A DNA stretch of 64,000 nucleotides from Flavobacterium sp. (GTDB lineage Bacteria > Bacteroidota > Bacteroidia > Flavobacteriales > Flavobacteriaceae), in assembly GCF_027531705.1 (NCBI RefSeq), contig NZ_JAPZSP010000010.1:1-64000 (forward strand), written 5' to 3'. The notes under the pieces were generated by a model. The model worked only from the letters and a program-made list of their open reading frames with translations. It was not told where the DNA came from and ran no database searches. Made by a program: the position numbers and the translations under genes. Of this stretch, positions 59,411-64,000 are shown piece by piece; the stretch's first letter is position 1, and each line of letters opens with the position of its first letter.

Positions 59411-59998
59411 TCACTTCCACTTTCCGCCACCAATGTAAAAACCTAAATTTAATGCTAAAAAGGAATTAGAAACATTAGAAAGTTTAGAACCTGCAATTGT
59501 ATAAGCTGCTGTTTTAGGCAAAAAATTATATTCTAATCCTAATCGAAATTTTCCTAATTCAAAACCACCTCTTACTAATCCACCAATAACATTAGAATTC
59601 GGTATTTTATTTACATTATCTTGATTTCCAATATCAGTTAAAACTACATTGACTATCTGATTATATCCTACACCTCCACCAATATAGGGAACAAAATTAT
59701 CTCCATTAGGAAAATAATAGTCAAACGTACCAGTATAAGACCCAATACCTTCTAATGAACCCGAAATTGGATTAGAAGAAGTATTGGTGTTTTTTATTAT
59801 TGCGGTAGATCCCAATCGTAAACCAATATTCATATTCTCTCTAACATTATATTTTGGTTCCAAAATAAATGCTAAACCAAATCCTTTTTTTGCAGGAACT
59901 ATTCCTAGGTCTAACCCTACTCTAAACTTATTGGCATCTTGTGCATTAGAACTAGTGAAGAAAATAAAAGTAACTACAATTATTGTAATTTTTTTCAT
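59411..59998 (-). CDS. Outer membrane beta-barrel protein, paralogue
   Basis: About 195 residues from start MKKITIIVVTFIFF (59998); an in-frame TTG 99 bases upstream gives a second hydrophobic run and is rejected. Signal peptide ends SSNAQ. Barrel strands such as FRVGLDLGIVPAKKGFGLAFILEPKY, GSYTGTFDYYFPNGDNFVPYIGGGVGYN and GLVRGGFELGKFRLGLEYNF, ending ALNLGFYIGGGKWK. The leader contains TATATTTG (60036-60029, - strand) and an ATTAATTTTTAAACAAAAT stretch like that of the neighbour, so duplication included the promoter. Confidence 0.8.
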   Translation of the reverse strand: MKKITIIVVTFIFFTSSNAQDANKFRVGLDLGIVPAKKGFGLAFILEPKYNVRENMNIGLRLGSTAIIKNTNTSSNPISGSLEGIGSYTGTFDYYFPNGDNFVPYIGGGVGYNQIVNVVLTDIGNQDNVNKIPNSNVIGGLVRGGFELGKFRLGLEYNFLPKTAAYTIAGSKLSNVSNSFLALNLGFYIGGGKWK

Positions 59999-60100
59999 GA
60001 TAAAATTTTGTTTAAAAATTAATGTAAACAAATATATTAATAAGTATTTTATTAAAAATATTGATGTTTTATATTTTTTTAAAAAGATTACAAACAATGT

Positions 60101-60988
60101 TTAATTACTTTCAATTGAAATTGTAGTCTTTTTACCTTTAGATAGTTTTGTAATCGTTTTAAGTTCATTTTCAGAATCTCTAATTACAACATTTGCAGTA
60201 TTTGGCGCCATAGTTCCTTCATTAATAGCTTCAACTTCTATCGTTGTAAATTGATTTGTAATAGGTATTTCAATTATTTTAATTTGTTTAACGACAACAT
60301 AATTATCTAAAATTATTTTTCCGTTTACATAAATATTTATCATATCTCCATCTTCAACACCTTGGTCATTCACTTCAAATTTTATCAATTTATCTTTAGT
60401 AAACATTTGCAAATTTTGCTTATCCTTTAAAACATTCATACTCAATGAATCAATGTTTTTTAAAGGATTTACTTTTTCCTTAACGTCTTTATCAATTCTT
60501 TTAGATTTTTGAATCTTGTTATTTACTTTAGTGGCAAGTTTAAGTATCTTTTTGGTGCCTACCATTTGTATTGTTCCGCTTATACATTTAGTTTCATTTT
60601 TATATAATCCGACAAATTTGTCATCAATTTTTGGGTTAGAAGACTTTAAATTAATTTTCCCTTTAAAATTTACATAACAAAATGAATTTTTTTTAATTGA
60701 AGATTTTGTGTAAACAATTTCATCTTCTTTAAAGAAAAGAACATTTTTACTTTTATCGTATTTTCCAATAATCGTGTTCTTTGTCTCATGTTCTCCACCT
60801 AAATCAGTTATTGAGTAACCTGTTATTACTCCATTATCTTCTTTTAATGAAATTTTATATGAGATAACTTGCTCATCACTTCCATTTAATTTCAATCCTC
60901 CAACAAATTCATAATTATTTTTTGATTGAGAAAATGCTGTTAAACAAATTTGTAAAAAAAGTAATAAAAAAATTTTGATGTTTGCCAT
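60101..60988 (-). CDS. Secreted protein of unknown function
   Basis: A 295-residue exported protein (signal peptide 1-20, ends LTAFSQ). The first half is beta-rich (VISYKISLKEDNGVITGYSITDLGGEHETKNTI), then a Lys-rich helical stretch (about 150-190), then LIKFEVNDQGVEDGDMINIYVNGKIILDNYVVVKQ, resembling a small Ig-like or DUF type beta domain. I do not recognise the family. It is divergent from the TM2 gene; a consensus promoter for the latter lies inside its 5' end. Confidence 0.6.
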   Translation of the reverse strand: MANIKIFLLLFLQICLTAFSQSKNNYEFVGGLKLNGSDEQVISYKISLKEDNGVITGYSITDLGGEHETKNTIIGKYDKSKNVLFFKEDEIVYTKSSIKKNSFCYVNFKGKINLKSSNPKIDDKFVGLYKNETKCISGTIQMVGTKKILKLATKVNNKIQKSKRIDKDVKEKVNPLKNIDSLSMNVLKDKQNLQMFTKDKLIKFEVNDQGVEDGDMINIYVNGKIILDNYVVVKQIKIIEIPITNQFTTIEVEAINEGTMAPNTANVVIRDSENELKTITKLSKGKKTTISIESN

Positions 60989-61003
60989 GATTCTATATAT
61001 TTG
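60973..61003 (+). promoter_or_regulatory. Promoter of the TM2-DUF2752 operon
   Basis: TTTTG (60973-60977), 18-base spacer, TATATTTG (60996-61003), exact consensus, 37 bases before the ATG. Confidence 0.7.
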
Positions 61004-61039
61004 TGCAAATGTAATATTAATCCTTTAACTATTTTTTTT

Positions 61040-61399
61040 ATGAAAATTAAATTATTTTTCAGCTTAATTGCTTTTTTCATGCTATCATTATCTGCTAGCT
61101 ACGCATCTTTCCCAGTTGAACAAAGAACAACTACAAACACAACAACTGTTGTTGAACAAAAAGAAGAACTATCATCTCCAGCAGCTGCAAAAGGTGAAAA
61201 AAGTCAAATTATTGCTTTAGTTCTTGCTGCTTTAGTGGGTGGAATTGGAATTCACCGTTTTTACTTAGGCTATACTTGGCAAGGAATTGTTCAATTGCTA
61301 ACTTTAGGTGGTTGTGGCGTTTGGGCATTAATCGACTTGATTAGAATCATCACAGGTGATTTAAAACCAAAAGATGGTAATTACGACAAGACTCTATAA
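61040..61399 (+). CDS. TM2 domain protein with signal peptide
   Basis: About 119 residues from ATG 61040; an ATG at 61001 lies in the promoter -7 region and is rejected. A signal peptide (KIKLFFSLIAFFMLSLSASYA) leads to a Thr/Glu-rich linker and the TM2 domain, two membrane segments around GGIGIHRFYLGYTWQGIVQLLTLG and GVWALIDLIRIITGD, with the conserved DRF-like turn replaced by HRF. Function is unknown. It is 6 bases before the DUF2752 gene; TM2 and DUF2752 are commonly paired. Confidence 0.88.
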   Translation: MKIKLFFSLIAFFMLSLSASYASFPVEQRTTTNTTTVVEQKEELSSPAAAKGEKSQIIALVLAALVGGIGIHRFYLGYTWQGIVQLLTLGGCGVWALIDLIRIITGDLKPKDGNYDKTL

Positions 61400-61405
61400 T
61401 ACAAT

Positions 61406-61720
61406 ATGTTAAGAAAAATTGTTTTCTATACACGCAATTGGATAACAATAATTGCACCATTTATTCTGTTATTTTTGCCAGCTAATTATTTTGATGAAGG
61501 ACAAAGCATTTGCCTCTCAAAAATGTTAGCTAACATTGAATGTTATGCTTGTGGTCTTACAAAAGGCGTAATGCATTTTATTCATTTTGAGTTTGAAAAA
61601 GCTTGGGAATACAACAAATTAACTTTTATTGTTGTTCCACTTCTTTTTCCATTGTGGTTGAAATCAGTTTACGAAGTTAGAGGAAAACAAATGCCTGGTA
61701 TTCTGGGCAAATTAACATAA
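61406..61720 (+). CDS. DUF2752 membrane protein
   Basis: A 104-residue membrane protein. Two hydrophobic segments (about 12-28 and 66-84) flank the family motif YACGLTKGVMHFIHFEFEKAWEYN, a variant of the CPxCGxTR motif in which the first Cys-Pro is changed to Cys-Tyr-Ala. It follows the TM2 gene by 6 bases, so both form a small operon with a terminator after it. Confidence 0.85.
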   Translation: MLRKIVFYTRNWITIIAPFILLFLPANYFDEGQSICLSKMLANIECYACGLTKGVMHFIHFEFEKAWEYNKLTFIVVPLLFPLWLKSVYEVRGKQMPGILGKLT

Positions 61721-61725
61721 AGTAT

Positions 61726-61760
61726 AAAAACCGTCACAAATTAGTGGCGGTTTTTTTTTT
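61726..61760 (+). terminator. Intrinsic terminator after the DUF2752 gene
   Basis: AAAAACCGTCAC (61726-61737) pairs with GTGGCGGTTTTT (61744-61755) with one G-U pair, followed by a ten-T run. Confidence 0.85.
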
Positions 61761-61782
61761 ATATTTACAAAAACATTTTACA

Positions 61783-62199
61783 ATGAAAATCATCATTATC
61801 AACGGTCCAAATCTTAATTTACTCGGTAAAAGAGAACCAGATGTTTATGGAAACGAAACATTTGAAGATTATTTCAAAAAACTCTTAAATGAATTTCCAG
61901 ATATAAAATTAGATTACTATCAAAGTAATATTGAAGGTGAACTTATTAATAAACTACAAGAAATTGGTTTTGAATATGATGGAATCATTTTGAATGCCGC
62001 AGCTTACACTCATACTTCGATAGGAATTGGTGATGCGGTAAAAGCAATAAAATCTCCTGTTGTTGAAGTTCATATTTCTAATACCTTTTCAAGAGAAACT
62101 TTCAGACATCAATCGTATATTTCGCCAAATGCTAAAGGAATAATTATCGGTTTTGGCTTGGAAAGTTACCGACTGGCAATTCAGTCTTTTCTAAAATAA
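61783..62199 (+). CDS. aroQ: 3-dehydroquinate dehydratase, type II
   Basis: A 138-residue enzyme from start MKIIIINGPNLNLLGKREP; an in-frame ATG 39 bases upstream is inside the terminator and is rejected. It catalyses the third step of the shikimate pathway. The active-site Tyr is in KREPDVYG, Asn in NAAAYTHTS, His in EVHISNTFSRE with the catalytic RE pair, typical of type II (dodecameric) enzymes of about 140-150 residues. Confidence 0.95.
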   Translation: MKIIIINGPNLNLLGKREPDVYGNETFEDYFKKLLNEFPDIKLDYYQSNIEGELINKLQEIGFEYDGIILNAAAYTHTSIGIGDAVKAIKSPVVEVHISNTFSRETFRHQSYISPNAKGIIIGFGLESYRLAIQSFLK

Positions 62200-62272
62200 A
62201 GTTTTTTGATTTTCTTTTGCAGTAGCATGCAACCTTTTGACAATACTAATCGTCTATAATAAAAATAAAGCC

Positions 62273-64000
62273 ATGAAAAAAATCATTCTGCTCCTATTAT
62301 TATTGTCAAATCCAATTTATTCTCAAGTAAGAGGAACCGTTACTGATACCAATGGCAATCCAATTTCGTTTGTAAATATCTATCTAAAAGATACCTATAC
62401 AAGTACAACTTCTAATGATTTAGGGCGTTTTGAAATCAACTTAAAAATTCCTGGAACTTATGTTATTTTATTTCAATATCTTGGTTATAAAACAGAAAAA
62501 GTTGTTGTAACTATCGAAAAAATACCTGTAAATATTGATATTCAGCTAAAAGAAGAAGATTTTCAGCTAAATGAAATCGTGGTTTCTAAAAAGGATAATC
62601 CTGCAATTGCCATTATGAAAAATGCTATTGCAAGTAGAAAGGAAAATTCAGCTAAAACAGCCAAGTATAAATGTGATTTTTATTCAAGAGGTATTATTAA
62701 GGTAAAGGATTTGCCTAAAAAATTTATGGGTCAAGAGATTACCGAATTTGATGATGTGGTTGACTCAACAAGAAGTGGCATTCTTTATTTATCAGAAACT
62801 GTTTCTAAAATTATTTTTCAAAAACCCGACAAATTAAACGAAACTATTATTGCTTCAAAAGTTAGTGGTAACAGTCGCGGAGTGAGCTTTAATACAGCTT
62901 CTCAAGCCAACTTTGATTTTTATGAAAACTACTTAGATTTTGATACAAAAGTCATTTCACCCATTGCAGACAATGCTTTTAATTATTATAAATTTCAATT
63001 TGAAGGCTCTTTTTATGATGAAAATAACCAACAAATCAATAAAATAAAAGTTACTCCAAAACGAGAAAACGAACCAGCCATGGAAGGCTACATCTATATA
63101 GTAGAAGATAGTTGGGCTATTTACGCGACTGATTTGACTATAAAAGGTTCCCAAATTCAGAATCCAGTAATCAATACATTGCAGATTAAACAAAATTTCA
63201 GTTATAATTCGAATACTAAAATTTGGGTGAAAAACATTCAAACATTAGATTTTAATGCAGGAATTTTTGCCTTCAAATTCAATGGAAGATTTACGCATGG
63301 CTATTCTAACTTTGAGTTTCCTGATAAATTTGACAAAAAAACATTTAGCAGAGAAATTCTAAAGTTTGAAGAAAATGCAACTAAAAAAGATGATGCTTTT
63401 TGGGCAACCATACGACCAGTTCCTTTGACCGATGAAGAAGCGATTGATTATGTCAAAAAAGAAAAATTACGTATCAAAAAAACTTCACAAGTTTACTTAG
63501 ATTCTATTGACAAAAAGCATAATAAATTCAAACTATCAAGCCCGATTATGGGTTATAGCTATTCTAATACTTTCAAAAAATGGTCGGCGCAATATGATGG
63601 CCCGCTAATGGCAACTTCTTATAATACTGTACAAGGTTTTAATTCAAATGTTGGAATTTACTTTAACAAAAGAGACGAAGAAAAAAACACATTTTCAAGC
63701 ACTGGCGCACGTTTTACCTATGGATTTGCTGAAGATAAAGTAAGAGTTGTTGCTAGTCATACCCAAAAATTCAACAATACTAACAAAGCAACTTTAACCA
63801 TTTTTGGAGGAAGTTCAGTTGGTCAATTCAACCAAAATAGACCCATTGCTAACATTGTAAATGCCGTAAGTTCACTTTTCTTCAAAAATAATTTTATGAA
63901 ATTATATGAGAAAAATTTTGTGACAGCCAATTTTAATAGAGAAGTTCTAAATGGTTTACATATGTCTTTTGGTGCCGAATATGCCGAAAGAAAACCACTT
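62273..64000 (+). CDS. DUF5686 protein with carboxypeptidase-like regulatory domain (partial)
   Basis: The first 576 codons of a gene that runs off the right edge. Signal peptide about 1-18 (LLLLSNPIYSQ). A carboxypeptidase-like regulatory domain (about 19-95, VRGTVTDTNGNPISFVNIYLKDTYTS) is followed by EEDFQLNEIVVSKKDNPAIAIMKNAIASRKEN and the CDFYSRGIIKV segment typical of DUF5686, then a beta-rich part which in the family continues into an outer membrane barrel (NTVQGFNSNVGIYFNKR, AEYAERKPL at the edge). Probably surface-exposed or barrel protein. Function unknown; no stop is seen. Confidence 0.85.
   Translation, partial: MKKIILLLLLLSNPIYSQVRGTVTDTNGNPISFVNIYLKDTYTSTTSNDLGRFEINLKIPGTYVILFQYLGYKTEKVVVTIEKIPVNIDIQLKEEDFQLNEIVVSKKDNPAIAIMKNAIASRKENSAKTAKYKCDFYSRGIIKVKDLPKKFMGQEITEFDDVVDSTRSGILYLSETVSKIIFQKPDKLNETIIASKVSGNSRGVSFNTASQANFDFYENYLDFDTKVISPIADNAFNYYKFQFEGSFYDENNQQINKIKVTPKRENEPAMEGYIYIVEDSWAIYATDLTIKGSQIQNPVINTLQIKQNFSYNSNTKIWVKNIQTLDFNAGIFAFKFNGRFTHGYSNFEFPDKFDKKTFSREILKFEENATKKDDAFWATIRPVPLTDEEAIDYVKKEKLRIKKTSQVYLDSIDKKHNKFKLSSPIMGYSYSNTFKKWSAQYDGPLMATSYNTVQGFNSNVGIYFNKRDEEKNTFSSTGARFTYGFAEDKVRVVASHTQKFNNTNKATLTIFGGSSVGQFNQNRPIANIVNAVSSLFFKNNFMKLYEKNFVTANFNREVLNGLHMSFGAEYAERKPL

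Noticed and set aside
1..64000. tRNA, rRNA, transposase or integrative element
   Set aside because: No cloverleaf with TTCGA-type arm, no rRNA-like stretch, no transposase; the XerD gene lacks attachment sites or element genes around it.

Overview
The window is AT-rich chromosomal DNA of a member of the Bacteroidota, almost certainly Flavobacteriaceae and probably Flavobacterium or a close relative. The evidence is type IX secretion C-terminal signals on four secreted proteins, promoters of the TTG/TTTG-N17-20-TAnnTTTG type used by the Bacteroidota sigma factor, few Shine-Dalgarno sequences, families such as DUF4835, DUF6913, DUF4199 and DUF5686, and a CarB without the C-terminal regulatory domain. 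It is mostly a core-genome stretch with small accessory patches. No rRNA, tRNA, prophage, transposase or CRISPR array was seen.

Layout. 1-10 kb: the 3' end of prfC, a small membrane-anchored protein, an operon of an rsmB-like rRNA methyltransferase followed by three secreted endonuclease I paralogues, the K+ transporter kup, and a 5'-nucleotidase split over two genes. 10-17.5 kb: a housekeeping run with a DUF6913 gene and dapA, then bamD, the omega subunit gene, coaBC, a DUF4835 gene, recN and fabV. 17.5-28.6 kb: a large type IX secreted repeat protein, a glycosyltransferase fused to dephospho-CoA kinase, an RprXY-like two-component system, a Kir-type K+ channel divergent from nhaA, and small unknowns. 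28.6-39.8 kb: carB, rpmH, a lytic transglycosylase, small genes, a divergent SDR/HxlR pair, mtaB, a GlmU-like nucleotidyltransferase and rpmE2. 39.8-48.6 kb: an envelope glycosyltransferase, an ORF6N gene with unusual palindromes, a phosphohexomutase, an MsbA-like ABC exporter, DUF2971, AraC and SnoaL-like genes and a gene remnant. 48.6-64 kb: a lipoprotein/TonB receptor/M23 peptidase operon, a coiled-coil gene, zapA, a probable 6S RNA, rny, a PAS histidine kinase, xerD, outer membrane barrels, TM2 and DUF2752 genes, aroQ and the start of a DUF5686 protein that runs off the end.

How it works together. Most genes serve basic metabolism and the envelope (lysine and CoA synthesis, fatty acids, pyrimidines and arginine, outer membrane assembly, peptidoglycan turnover). 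Kup, Kir and NhaA handle K+ and Na+. The secreted nucleases and the 5'-nucleotidase pair could together turn extracellular DNA or RNA into nucleosides and phosphate. The most unusual signals are non-coding: a pair of structured intergenic repeats with the same loop but different paired stems (31506 and 41908), a perfect 35-bp palindrome inside the ORF6N gene with a related one upstream of it, several other perfect extragenic palindromes, and a duplicated 3' end of the phosphomutase gene flanking an apparently inserted gene.
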